The notes under the pieces: model-generated | The model's database searches: none | What the model was told of the DNA's origin: nothing | Seen by the model: the letters and a program-made list of their open reading frames with translations, nothing else | DNA from: Micromonospora sp. WMMD1155 | GTDB taxonomy: Bacteria; Actinomycetota; Actinomycetes; Mycobacteriales; Micromonosporaceae | Assembly: GCF_029581275.1 (NCBI RefSeq) | Contig: NZ_CP120742.1 | Span: 2,826,501-2,890,500, forward strand | Direction of reading: 5' to 3' | DNA length: 64,000 nucleotides | Made by a program: the position numbers and the translations under genes | Shown: one piece after another, positions 52,648 to 60,817 of the stretch | How the letters are laid out: each line of letters opens with the position of its first letter | How positions within the stretch are numbered: the first letter of the stretch is position 1

Positions 52648-53006
52648 GGTTCCTTCTTCCTGTCGCCGCCGGTGTGCGGCGGGTCGATGCTGCTGATTTC
52701 GTCCTGGTGATCGACGCTTCGCATCCCGCCCAGGGTCAAGTCGCCGGACGTCGGCGACAGACCCAGGGCGGTGAGGATCCCGGCGACGGGCACCTTGTAT
52801 CGGGCGCCGACCCGCAGGACCGGCACCGGGAAGTCGCCGGTGCGGGCGAGGTCGTAGGACAGGGCGCGTCCCAGGCCGAAGACACGTCCGGCGGTGGGCA
52901 GGTCGGTGATCGCGCCGAGCGCGCGGATGCGCTCCTCGGTCCACACCCCGCCACCGCTGGCGGGGGTGCTGGACGTTTCTGTGGGATCGATGTCGTGCGT
53001 GGTCAC
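52644..53006 (-). CDS. Excisionase-type helix-turn-helix protein
   Basis: A 120-aa DNA-binding protein. ITDLPTAGRVFGLGRALSYDLA and FPVPVLRVGARYKVPVAGIL match the MerR-like/excisionase HTH_17 pattern in which an N-terminal HTH helix is followed by an R-x-Y-x-V wing. GTG 53006 has GGGAG upstream. It couples directly to the integrase, a standard xis-int pair. Confidence 0.8.
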   Translation of the reverse strand: MTTHDIDPTETSSTPASGGGVWTEERIRALGAITDLPTAGRVFGLGRALSYDLARTGDFPVPVLRVGARYKVPVAGILTALGLSPTSGDLTLGGMRSVDHQDEISSIDPPHTGGDRKKEP

Positions 53007-53082
53007 GGCGATAACTCCCGAGTCTCGAAGGGGAAAGGAGAGTGAGGTCTGGTCGGGCAGGCGCGGACTTCGCTCGCAGCAA

Positions 53083-53130
53083 GCCATCACCCCGCCATCA
53101 CATGTACTGCCGTGAAGGCGGGGTGATGGC
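53083..53130. promoter_or_regulatory. 14-bp perfect inverted repeat, 20-base loop
   Basis: GCCATCACCCCGCC (53083-53096) and GGCGGGGTGATGGC (53117-53130). It sits between divergent xis and NYN genes, whose start is preceded by TAGGTT at 53149-53154. Likely an operator or stem controlling integrase/excisionase expression. Confidence 0.6.
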
Positions 53131-53160
53131 GTCGTTGCTCAGCGTTGGTAGGTTGCGCTC

Positions 53161-54486
53161 GTGGATCACGTTCGGGCGGCGCTCTACCTCGACTTCGACA
53201 ACGTGTTCAGCGGCCTCTACAAGTTGGACCCGGACGTGGCGGTTCACTTCGCCGAAGATCCGGGGGGATGGCTGCGCCGGCTAGCGACAACGGCCACGAC
53301 GGACGGCGTACGGCGCTGGTTGGTCCTGCGCTGCTACCTCAACCCCGCGGGCTGGGTGTACCGCGCAGACCCGGATGGGGAGCAAACGCGGTTGTACTTC
53401 TCGAAGTTCCGGCCGTCGTTCGTCCGCGCCGGCTTCGATGTGATCGACTGCCCTCGCTACAGCAGCACGAAGAACGCGGCCGACATCAGGATCGTTGTCG
53501 ACGCCGTTGACGCGCTGTCCGCCGACACCCGCTATGAGGAGTTCGTCATCGCTTCCGGCGACTCCGACATGACCCCGTTGCTGCAACGCCTACGCCGCTC
53601 CGACCGGCGAACCATGATCGTGTCACCGGCCGACGCGGCCGAGGCCTTCACCGCGATCGCCGACCAGGTTCTCGACAGCCAGCACCTGCTGGCACTGGTG
53701 CAGGGCGAGTCGGTCGACCTCGACGACGAGGCCGACAGCGAGGTGGAGGAGGGGTTCGACGAGCATGTGAACCCCGCCGACGGTGACACCCCTGACGCTG
53801 GTCAGAGCGAGGCGTACGAGGCCTTCCGGTCGATCGTGACCTACGAGTACACCGCAGCGACCGAGCCGATGAACATGGCTTCGCTCGCTTCCCGGCTGCG
53901 GACGCAGCTCGGTCCTTCGGTGAGCGACAGCAACTGGTTCGGCTTCGGCAGCTTCGCCCGGGCCGTGGCGAGCCTGACGTTGCCGAACCTGCGGATGTCG
54001 CAGCATCTGCTCTGGGACACCCGCCGCCACCGGGCTCCGACGACCGCCACCGCGACGCCGCAACGCGTCGCCCTGCCGGATCCCGTCGAGCGCCTGGGCC
54101 ACCAGCTCGATCTGCCGCGAATGCCGCAACCCTGGTGGCCGGCGATCTACCGGACACTCGCCGAATACGCCAGATCCCAGCGGTTCAACTGGACGCAATG
54201 CACCAGCTGGGCCCGTGACCAGCTTCGCGAACAGGGTCTGCCTATCAGCCGCAACGCCGTCGGGTTTGTCGTGCGGGGCACATCGTTCGGCGGTTGCCCT
54301 CTGCACCGCCAACCCCCACCGACAGCCGACGAGATCGCAGCGGCGTTCGTCGGCAACGTTCTCAACCGCGCCGACGCTGCCGAGATTACGTTCTCCGACG
54401 AGGAGATCGCGACGGTCCGCACCTGGCTGGGCGCACCACCTGAGAACAGCACCGAGCAGGTAGGTCAAGCGGAGAACTCTTCGTAG
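53161..54486 (+). CDS. NYN-domain protein with C-terminal OST-HTH/LOTUS-like regions
   Basis: A 441-aa protein. The NYN (PIN-like nuclease) domain spans residues 3-170, with acidic residues in LYLDFDNVFSG, NAADIRIVVDAVDAL and FVIASGDSDMTPLL as in active members. An acidic linker (about 190-215) follows, then one or two OST-HTH-like folds (MNMASLASRLRTQLGPSVSD, then WFGFGSFARAVASL). Such architectures bind and cleave RNA. GTG 53161 has a leaderless TAGGTT box. Located next to the integrase, so likely cargo with a regulatory or defence role. Confidence 0.82.
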   Translation: MDHVRAALYLDFDNVFSGLYKLDPDVAVHFAEDPGGWLRRLATTATTDGVRRWLVLRCYLNPAGWVYRADPDGEQTRLYFSKFRPSFVRAGFDVIDCPRYSSTKNAADIRIVVDAVDALSADTRYEEFVIASGDSDMTPLLQRLRRSDRRTMIVSPADAAEAFTAIADQVLDSQHLLALVQGESVDLDDEADSEVEEGFDEHVNPADGDTPDAGQSEAYEAFRSIVTYEYTAATEPMNMASLASRLRTQLGPSVSDSNWFGFGSFARAVASLTLPNLRMSQHLLWDTRRHRAPTTATATPQRVALPDPVERLGHQLDLPRMPQPWWPAIYRTLAEYARSQRFNWTQCTSWARDQLREQGLPISRNAVGFVVRGTSFGGCPLHRQPPPTADEIAAAFVGNVLNRADAAEITFSDEEIATVRTWLGAPPENSTEQVGQAENSS

Positions 54487-54527
54487 GGTGTTCCACCTAC
54501 GGCGACCGCTGGTCACGCGGGCACGTC

Positions 54528-55710
54528 TCACCGCAGGGGGCACAGCAGGAGCCGCAACGCGGTGGCAGCCTGGTGGGGGACGACACCGTTACCGAGGACC
54601 CGTAGCGCGGCCGTGCGCGGCAGCCCGAGAGTGGGGTCGGTGACCCAGTGCTCGTCGAGGCCCATGAGCCATTCCACGAACCGCGGCGCCAGGACGGGCT
54701 TGCCGTGCTGGCCCGGCTGGGTGGGTTCCGGCGCGGGCCGGCCGAGCAGCAGCTCCCAGCGGGCCACAGCGGCGGCGTAGACGCCCCACCGGCCTGCGTC
54801 GGGCTGGCCGAGCCCGGCGACGGTGGTGCGTAGATCCGCACCGCCGTCGCCGTGCTGGCCAGGCCCGCGCGCGTCGGACGCGCGCGGGGTGGGCAGGGTC
54901 CGGGCCGGTACCCGCACGGCCGCCGAAGGCAGTGTCAGGTCGCCGTGTGAGCCGCGCTGCGCGGGGCAGCCCTTCGTTCCATCGGTGGCCCGTGGGGTGG
55001 GCAGCAGGACCTGCGACAGCGGGGGCCGGAACCCGGCCCCCGCTCGCCGTCCTGGAGTACCAGTGTCGCTGGCCCTCGGGGTGGGCAGCAGGCCACGGGT
55101 GGAGCCGGACGCCTCGATCAGGTCAGGCAGCCCGTACTGGTGACCGGGCCCTTTCCCATCACGGGCGCACGGTGTCGGCAGCGTCCGCACCCCCTCCCAG
55201 CCGAACGGTGGGTGTGGCCAGCAGGAATAGCCTGTCCCGGCGGTGGGCTGCGCCGATGTCGGATGCGCGTAGGCATGTCCAGCTCGTGTCGTACCCGATC
55301 TGGGCCAGGTCGGCGTGGACGACGTCGAACCCGCGTCGCAGGAGCGCGGCGACGTTCTCCACGAAGAGCAACCGGGGTCGAAGTATGCGAACGGCCGTGG
55401 CGACGTGGTTCCAGACGCTGGAGTGCTCTCCGGTGATGCCGGCGCGTTTACCGGCGTTGCTGATGTCCTGGCAGGGGAATCCGGCGGTGAGGATGTCGAC
55501 GGGTTCGACGCTGCTCCAGTCGAGGGTGCGGATGTCGCCGAGGTTGGGCACGTGGGGCCAGTGGTGGGCCAGGACGGTGGTGGCGTGCCGGTCGGTTTCG
55601 GCGTACCAGGCGAGGTGACCGCCGAGCACCAGCTCGACGGCCATGTCGAGGCCGCCGTAGCCGGTGCAGAGCGATCCGATCCGTGGGGAGGTTGGGTGGG
55701 CAATGGTCAC
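54528..55710 (-). pseudogene. Frameshifted DNA C5-cytosine methyltransferase
   Basis: The N-terminal frame (55159-55710) encodes motif I SLCTGYGGLDMAV, the PC motif AGFPCQDISNAGKRAG, motif VI LLFVENV, and runs to DRLFLLATPTVRL before stopping. The C-terminal frame (54528 to about 55210) continues as PPFGWEGVRTLPTPCARD, repeats of LPTPRASD, and PRFVEWLMGLDEHWVTD then LRVLGNGVVPHQAA, the normal end of phage-type Dcm enzymes. Joining needs one frameshift near 55207-55213, in the GGTGGGTGTGG context. It could be a mutation, a sequencing error or recoding. Start GTG 55710. Confidence 0.85.
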
Positions 55711-56573
55711 GCCACCTCCCCACGGTCAGCGCCGCCGGGCACGGGAGTGTCGTGGGGGCAGGTCCACGGCCCGCAGCTCGGCGAGTCCGCCTTCCGCGGG
55801 CGTGGACGCAGTGCCACCTCGTCGAGTGGCACCCGCTGTCGGTGCAGGAAGAACTGGCCGCGTAGCGGCTGCCCGGCGGCGTTCGCGCGGGCGGAACCGT
55901 GGCGGATCGCCCGGTCGAAGGCGACCGCGTCCGCCCACTCGGCCGGGCTGTCCTCCCGCAGGGCGGCCCAGAAGCCGTCGTCGTGGAACGGGCACCCCAC
56001 GCACGACGACTTCGGGGTGTCCCCGAGACCGTGCCGGCGCAGGTACCGCAGGCAGTCGTCGCGCCGCCACCCCAGGTCCAGCAGTGGGAAGACGTTCCGC
56101 ATGTAGGCGACGTCGGCGCTGCGTGCCCGGCCGATCTCGTCCAGGCTGATCCCGATCGCCATCTCCGCGGCGACACCGGCCGGCACCCGCCTGGGGTGCG
56201 GGTAGCCGAGCCGGCGCCGTACCTCCGCCTTGATCGGTTTGATCTTGTATTCGGCGGTGCACTGCCGGCGGGCCATGCCCCGTTCGCCGGCCGGCCCGAG
56301 GGTGAACAGGGGCATGCTGGCGAAGCGGTGGGCCGGGTCGAGCGCGTCAGCGAGGATGTCCCCGACGCTGACGCGCACGACCTCGATCCCGGCCCGCTCC
56401 GCGATCCCGGACAGCCGGTCCAGGTGCTGATAGACAGCGGCCGGCTCCCACGACGTGTCGGCGAAGACGGCAGCGTCGAACGGTGGGATCCTGCCCTGGG
56501 CAGCCAACAGCAGGAGCGTGGAGCTCTGCACACCGGCACCCAGCGACAGGTAGCGGTGGGTAGGTGCGGTCAC
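55707..56573 (-). CDS. PP-loop (PAPS reductase-like/alpha-hydrolase) ATPase
   Basis: A 288-aa adenine-nucleotide alpha-hydrolase-fold protein. The PP-loop is SLGAGVQSSTLLLL at residues 10-23, then CTAEYKIKPIKAEVRR and SCVGCPFHDDGFW with two cysteines (CxxC). Such proteins occur in actinobacterial phages and mobile elements, usually named PAPS reductase. It may modify DNA or nucleotides. GTGA overlap with the C5 methyltransferase and with the N4/N6 methyltransferase, so the three form one module. Confidence 0.8.
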   Translation of the reverse strand: MTAPTHRYLSLGAGVQSSTLLLLAAQGRIPPFDAAVFADTSWEPAAVYQHLDRLSGIAERAGIEVVRVSVGDILADALDPAHRFASMPLFTLGPAGERGMARRQCTAEYKIKPIKAEVRRRLGYPHPRRVPAGVAAEMAIGISLDEIGRARSADVAYMRNVFPLLDLGWRRDDCLRYLRRHGLGDTPKSSCVGCPFHDDGFWAALREDSPAEWADAVAFDRAIRHGSARANAAGQPLRGQFFLHRQRVPLDEVALRPRPRKADSPSCGPWTCPHDTPVPGGADRGEVA

Positions 56574-57541
56574 GCCACCACCCCGGCTTCCAGCTCCTGG
56601 CTCTTGACAAACACGAGGACGTCCTCGTGTGCGATCAGGTGCATCGGGGTGCCAGCGGCCCGCGCCTTACGGACGGCTTGGAGTTGGAAGAACGACGGCC
56701 GGGCCACGAGACCGCCGTCGCGGACGGCGGCGAGCAGCGCCACGCACCGATCCACAGGGGTGAGGCCGGCGCGGACGCCGGCGCCGATGACAGCCGACGG
56801 AAGGTCGACCAGTTCCCCGTGCTTGCGCCACGGTCGGGCGGTCACGACGACGACCCCACCGGGGCGCAGGAGGGTGTGGCAGCCGGCGAGGATCTGGGCG
56901 AACCCGTCGGCGAGGCCGGTGAGGTCCCGGTAGGCGAGGTTCCCGCGGTCGGTGCCGTCGTTGTAGGCGTTGTCGAACTTGGCCACCCCGTCGGCGCCGG
57001 GCCGGACGAGGCCGTGCACGGTCGGCCCGTACGGCGGCGACGTCACGACGAGGGCGACCTGGCCGGCCAGGGCCCCGGGCACGAGCGACAGGATGCTGGT
57101 GGCGTCGCCGCGGATGACACCGGCCCGGCCGGTCGCGCCCTGGGTGTGGGCGTGCTTGATGTTGGCGTCGGCGATGTCGGACCAGCGTGACTCGTACTCG
57201 ATCCCGATCGCGTCCCGGCCGGCGTGGATCGCCTCGACCAGGGTGGTGCCGATCCCACACATGGGGTCCAGCACCAGGTCCCCGGGCTTGGTGTAGGCGG
57301 TGACGGCGTGCGCGGCGATCGCGGGGAGCATCCGCGCGGGGTGCTGCACCGACTCACGGACGTAGCGGCCGCGGCGCTGGACGGGGCCGGTGGACTGGGC
57401 GGTCGCCCACACCGACAGGCCCTCCGGGCCGGGAGTAGCCCGGTGGCGTCCGATCGGGTCGGGGCTCGTGGCGGCAGTGGTCGTGGTCTGCTCGTGGGAC
57501 GGTTCGGGGGTGTGTGCGCGGTGCCTAGCCACGGCGACCAC
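56570..57541 (-). CDS. DNA N4/N6 methyltransferase
   Basis: A 323-aa DNA methyltransferase. Motif I appears as DLVLDPMCGIGTTLVEAI near residue 90, motif IV as VTSPPYGPTVHGL near 170, so the order is I before IV. The SPPY form fits N4-cytosine or N6-adenine methylation. A poorly conserved N-terminal 60 residues precedes. GTG 57541; a later GTG is possible. Overlaps the degenerate relative upstream by 17 bases. Confidence 0.87.
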   Translation of the reverse strand: MVAVARHRAHTPEPSHEQTTTTAATSPDPIGRHRATPGPEGLSVWATAQSTGPVQRRGRYVRESVQHPARMLPAIAAHAVTAYTKPGDLVLDPMCGIGTTLVEAIHAGRDAIGIEYESRWSDIADANIKHAHTQGATGRAGVIRGDATSILSLVPGALAGQVALVVTSPPYGPTVHGLVRPGADGVAKFDNAYNDGTDRGNLAYRDLTGLADGFAQILAGCHTLLRPGGVVVVTARPWRKHGELVDLPSAVIGAGVRAGLTPVDRCVALLAAVRDGGLVARPSFFQLQAVRKARAAGTPMHLIAHEDVLVFVKSQELEAGVVA

Positions 57542-58445
57542 CGCCCTCGCGTCCGTTACGGCGCGGGGCCGGGCGCTGGGCCTGGCTGAACACCATCAGG
57601 TCCGCGTGGACCCGCAGGTGCGCCACCCGCCACCGGTCGCTCACGGCGGTGGTGAGGGTGAGCAGTTCCTCGTCGGTGACGTGGTAGACGAACGCGTCCC
57701 CGTCGGTGTCGGCGGTGACCGCGACAAGGTGCTGCAGGTAGCCCAGTCCGACGCCAGCGGCGGCTTGGACCACGCCGGAGAAGTCCTCCGGGCCGGCGGT
57801 GGCGCCGGCCGGGACGGTGACGACGAGGATCAGGCAGCCGCCCGGCTGCAGCAGCTGGGCGCAGGCGGCCAGCAGCCAGGCTAACCGGACCCGGTTGGTA
57901 GCGGCGTTGGGGTCGAGGGGCCAGCAGGCGACCACGAGACTGGTCGCCTGCTGCAGGGAGCCGCCGGACGGCAGGCCGGCGACCGTGTCGGCCGGTGGGT
58001 GCAGGTCCGGGTCGGTGAGGTCGTCCCCGAACCAGGCGCCCATCTCCGGCAGGTCCTCCTCCTCGTCGTCCGCGTCGCCGGTGATCCCGCTGGCGAGCGG
58101 GACGGGAGTGGCCGGGCCGATGATCAGGCTGGACGCGTCGGTGAACCACGCCGGGTGGTGCCGGCGGGCCCCGGCCGCACAGGCGGAGGTGAGGGCGTGG
58201 TCGGTGGTGAGGTCGACGACCGCCTCACCGGGGCGGCTGTAGGCGGCGATGAGGCGGTCGGCCAGCCGGGTGCCGATGCTGCGTCCGGCGTCGCCCGGGG
58301 TGCGGGCGGTGCGCCAGACGGTGAGCGGTACCGGCGGGTCGCCGGCGACCAGGTCGGTCGGGGTCGGGTCGACCCCGGCCAGGAGGCCGGTATCGACGGT
58401 GGGATCGTGCTGCGGGTTGTGGTGCTGCGGCGTGTGCTCGCTCAT
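57525..58445 (-). CDS. Methyltransferase-like protein lacking catalytic motifs
   Basis: A 306-aa protein. LADRLIAAYSRPGEAVVDLTTDHALT aligns in pattern with the start of the neighbour's MTase domain (AVTAYTKPGDLVLDPMCGIGTT), and ACAQLLQPGGCLILVVTV matches its later strand, but the SPPY motif is absent and motif I is altered. It may be a specificity or partner subunit, or decayed. ATG 58445 lies 36 bases from the left copy of the 50-bp repeat, which probably contains its promoter. Confidence 0.6.
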   Translation of the reverse strand: MSEHTPQHHNPQHDPTVDTGLLAGVDPTPTDLVAGDPPVPLTVWRTARTPGDAGRSIGTRLADRLIAAYSRPGEAVVDLTTDHALTSACAAGARRHHPAWFTDASSLIIGPATPVPLASGITGDADDEEEDLPEMGAWFGDDLTDPDLHPPADTVAGLPSGGSLQQATSLVVACWPLDPNAATNRVRLAWLLAACAQLLQPGGCLILVVTVPAGATAGPEDFSGVVQAAAGVGLGYLQHLVAVTADTDGDAFVYHVTDEELLTLTTAVSDRWRVAHLRVHADLMVFSQAQRPAPRRNGREGGGRRG

Positions 58446-58481
58446 GTGGTGTCGGCTCCGCGCCGCGCCGTGGTGCGCTGA

Positions 58482-58531
58482 CACCCTCAAACCGGTGTTT
58501 GTGAGCTGTGGCGAACACCTGCCGATCTCAC
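58482..58531. repeat. 50-bp repeat, left copy (inverted relative to 60485-60534)
   Basis: The reverse complement of this stretch equals 60485-60534 at 48 of 50 positions. It begins CACCCTCAAACCGG and ends CCGATCTCAC. It lies just upstream of the minus-strand gene at 58445; the other copy lies upstream of the plus-strand transfer genes, so both copies have the same orientation relative to the genes they precede. Confidence 0.9.
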
Positions 58532-58539
58532 GGGGATCT

Positions 58540-59270
58540 CACGAATGTCTGACAACCGGTTCCTGTCCGCTCAGCTGGCCTCGGGAACGCGGGATGATCC
58601 GGCGGTCGCCGGCTCGACCGGGCCGGGGTCGGCGTCGTGAGATCGTCAGAGCGATCGGCCGCCCCCGGCTGTCAGACACGCACGGTCACGACCACCTCGA
58701 CCATGACAGCGACTTGCATCGATGACACAGGGGCGCTGGCCGGTCTTGTCAGATCGCCGTCCGGTGTCCCGGACGGCGGCGGCGTCACGGAGGACACCGG
58801 TGCTGGTTTGTCATCGGAGGCGGCGGTCGTGTCAGACCGTCCCCACGCCGGGCGAGCGCCGTCAGACGGCGCGCCACCGTGGCGCGCAGGGTTGGGGATG
58901 ACATTGGGCTGCAGTGTCAGCCTGTCGCGATCTGACACCGTGCCGCCCGCGGGGCGCTGTTAGACGCTGTGAGACCGGCTGGGTCCCCGTTGTCAGACCC
59001 CTCGGCCGGTGTCGTGTCCCTCGCGGCCTTGTCCCGTGCCCTTCGTCTCCTGTCGTGTCAACGCGCAGGTCAACGCTGCTTTGTCAGAACGGTGACGCGC
59101 GTCAGCGTCGGTCGTCAGTCAGCGGGTGGCCGGTGGCGGCTGGTGCTGTCGAGCCGAGGATTCATGCCTGCTGGCCTGCGTTGTCAGGGGCCGGTGAGAC
59201 CGAGGTGGCGCAATGGCGGTCAGGCGCGCCGGCCGTACACCTCCGGCCGTCATCGACATTCGTCTCTGAC
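58540..59270. promoter_or_regulatory. Non-coding region with about ten TGTCAGA-type motifs
   Basis: TGTCAGA (or its reverse complement) occurs near 58547, 58671, 58748, 58830, 58930, 58994, 59082 and 59264, with variants at 58641, 58862, 58914 and 59183, far more than chance in 730 bases. Spacing is tens of bases, often about 80. No coding frame with family motifs. Candidate operator array, replication or transfer origin. Confidence 0.6.
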
Positions 59271-59285
59271 ATGGGAGTTCGTGAC

Positions 59286-60170
59286 ATGACCGCGTCCGCC
59301 AAGGACTGGCCCGACTCGCCGCTGGACGCCGTGGACACCGCGTTCGCCGACCTGACCTGCGACCCCGACCCGTTGTCACTGGACCTCGACCCGCTGGCCG
59401 ATCAGCTCGGCGATGACAGTGGTCTGCCCGGCGGTGTCATCGCTCTGCCGGCGTTGCGGCAGTGGCTGCTGGAGCACCCCCGCGCCTACACGGCCCGTGA
59501 CGTCGTGTGGCGGGAGCTGGTCCGCCGCGCCCGTCTCGACGGGCCCGCCTGGGTCATCGCCGCGGTCGCCCTGGCGATGCCGGCGCTGCGCCGCTACGCC
59601 GGCCGGCTGCACACCGGCTGGGCCATTGACGCTCACGACCTGGACGCCGAGATCCTCACCGGCTTCCTGGGCGCCCTACGTGACCGGGTCGACCTGGCCA
59701 AGCCGGCGCCGTACGCGGCGCTGTGCATGGCGGCGTGGCGGGCCGGCCACGAACTGCGGCAGCGTGACGGCGCCGAGGCCGTGCCGGTGGACAACCTCGA
59801 ACACGTCACCGGCTCGCGCACCCCGAAGCGGCCCTACGGGCATCCGGACCTCCTGGTACGCCGGGCCGTCGAGTTGGGCATCGTCGACGAGTGCGACGAG
59901 CAGCCCTACATTGATGTGCGGCTGGGCCACCGGGCCATCGAACCGATCGCCGCCCGCCTCGGCCTAGAGGTCGACACGCTGCGGCGGCGCGTCGAGCGCA
60001 TCGACGTCCGTATCGCCGACGCGCTGGCCGCCGGGATGCTCACCGAGGCGACCTCACCCCGGGCGCGGGAAGACCTCGCCGTGGCGGCCGAGCGACGGCA
60101 GCACATCCGGGCCGCCCGCGGCGGCAGCGCACGGCATCCTGTGGCGCAGGTGACGCTGGCAGCCGCCTGA
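59286..60170 (+). CDS. Sigma factor-like/HTH protein of the mobile element
   Basis: A 294-aa protein of unclear family. A central helical region (ARDVVWRELVRRARLDGPAW; YAALCMAAWRAGHELRQRDG) and a C-terminal sigma-4-like helix-turn-helix (HRAIEPIAARLGLEVDTLRRRVERIDVR) suggest a transcription factor. ATG 59286 is preceded by a run of TGTCAGA-type motifs. It is framed by the 50-bp inverted repeats and followed by a strong hairpin. A regulator of transfer is likely (inference). Confidence 0.65.
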   Translation: MTASAKDWPDSPLDAVDTAFADLTCDPDPLSLDLDPLADQLGDDSGLPGGVIALPALRQWLLEHPRAYTARDVVWRELVRRARLDGPAWVIAAVALAMPALRRYAGRLHTGWAIDAHDLDAEILTGFLGALRDRVDLAKPAPYAALCMAAWRAGHELRQRDGAEAVPVDNLEHVTGSRTPKRPYGHPDLLVRRAVELGIVDECDEQPYIDVRLGHRAIEPIAARLGLEVDTLRRRVERIDVRIADALAAGMLTEATSPRAREDLAVAAERRQHIRAARGGSARHPVAQVTLAAA

Positions 60171-60199
60171 CCGCCGACCATCCCGCAGGCTCTCTGGAC

Positions 60200-60227
60200 G
60201 CGGGCCCGACCATCTGGTCGGGCCCGC
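60200..60227 (+). terminator. 13-bp perfect hairpin after the sigma-like gene
   Basis: GCGGGCCCGACCA (60200-60212) and TGGTCGGGCCCGC (60215-60227) with a 2-base loop, 30 bases after the stop at 60170. No T-tract, but a stem this strong is a common actinobacterial terminator form. Confidence 0.7.
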
Positions 60228-60285
60228 CAGCGCGTACGGCGAACCACCACTTCTCACCGCTGCGACCGCCCCCTACCCCGGTACG

Positions 60286-60331
60286 GGGAGATCCGCTGTG
60301 GCCGCTGCCAAGCGGGCCTAACGGATCTCCC
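60286..60331. repeat. 10-bp inverted repeat GGGAGATCCG / CGGATCTCCC
   Basis: Arms at 60286-60295 and 60322-60331 with a 26-base spacer, in the non-coding control region before the transfer genes. The right arm runs into CACGAATCTGACAG, similar to 58538-58551 (CACGAATGTCTGACA). Confidence 0.5.
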
Positions 60332-60484
60332 ACGAATCTGACAGCGGCGCCGACGGGGTGTTGATTCGGCAGCTGTGAGACCCCGGCGCCGACGCCGACG
60401 GCGAGGTCCGCCACCAGCGGCACGATCGTCGGACAGGCCGCTGACCAGGGCTGTCAGAGGTCTGCGAGGTCGTGTCGGAGCGCT

Positions 60485-60534
60485 GTGGGATCGGCAGGTG
60501 TTCGCCACAGCTCACAAACGCCGGTTTGAGGGTG
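60485..60534. repeat. 50-bp repeat, right copy (inverted relative to 58482-58531)
   Basis: Inverted match of 48/50 to the left copy; the two differences are both transitions (A/G). It reads GTGGGATCGGCAGG at its left end and GGTTTGAGGGTG at its right end, and lies about 285 bases before the first transfer gene. Confidence 0.9.
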
Positions 60535-60780
60535 CGGAACTCCTCCGACGCCACCACGGCGTCACGCAAGGGGTTGATTCCGCCCGCCGCCGGGCCGGAA
60601 GGCCGGGTCGGCACGGGACCGGGCGACCTCGGGTGCCGCGCCACGTTGATGCGCTGACACCACATCGATCATCGCCAACCCGAACGGGAGGACGAGCTCC
60701 TCCCGAGGCTCACCACGGTTCCCGGCCGACGTGTCTTCCCGAGCCCGGCGGCGGCTCTCCGCCCACCGTTTCGACGAATC
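60535..60780. other. Non-coding leader of the transfer operon
   Basis: No gene supported. It continues the control region between the right repeat and the hairpin before the pilin-like gene. Possible frames here are arginine/proline-rich and share only the peptide read-through of the repeat. Confidence 0.45.
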
Positions 60781-60801
60781 GCCCCGGCTGCGAGCCGGGG
60801 C
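60781..60801 (+). promoter_or_regulatory. 9-bp perfect hairpin directly before the ribosome site
   Basis: GCCCCGGCT / AGCCGGGGC with loop GCG, immediately followed by GGGAGG and then ATG 60818. It could regulate translation or protect the 5' end of the transfer mRNA. Confidence 0.55.
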
Positions 60802-60817
60802 GGGAGGTGCAGCCATC

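Noticed and set aside
58225..58518. Conserved peptide FATAHKHRFEG read from the 50-bp repeat (also at 60485-60534)
   Set aside because: The shared peptide is only the translation of the repeat; flanking residues are unrelated and no start or family supports a gene.
58540..59270. CRISPR-like array suggested by repeated TGTCAGA motifs
   Set aside because: Repeats are only 7-9 bases, on both strands and unevenly spaced; no long direct repeats or cas genes.
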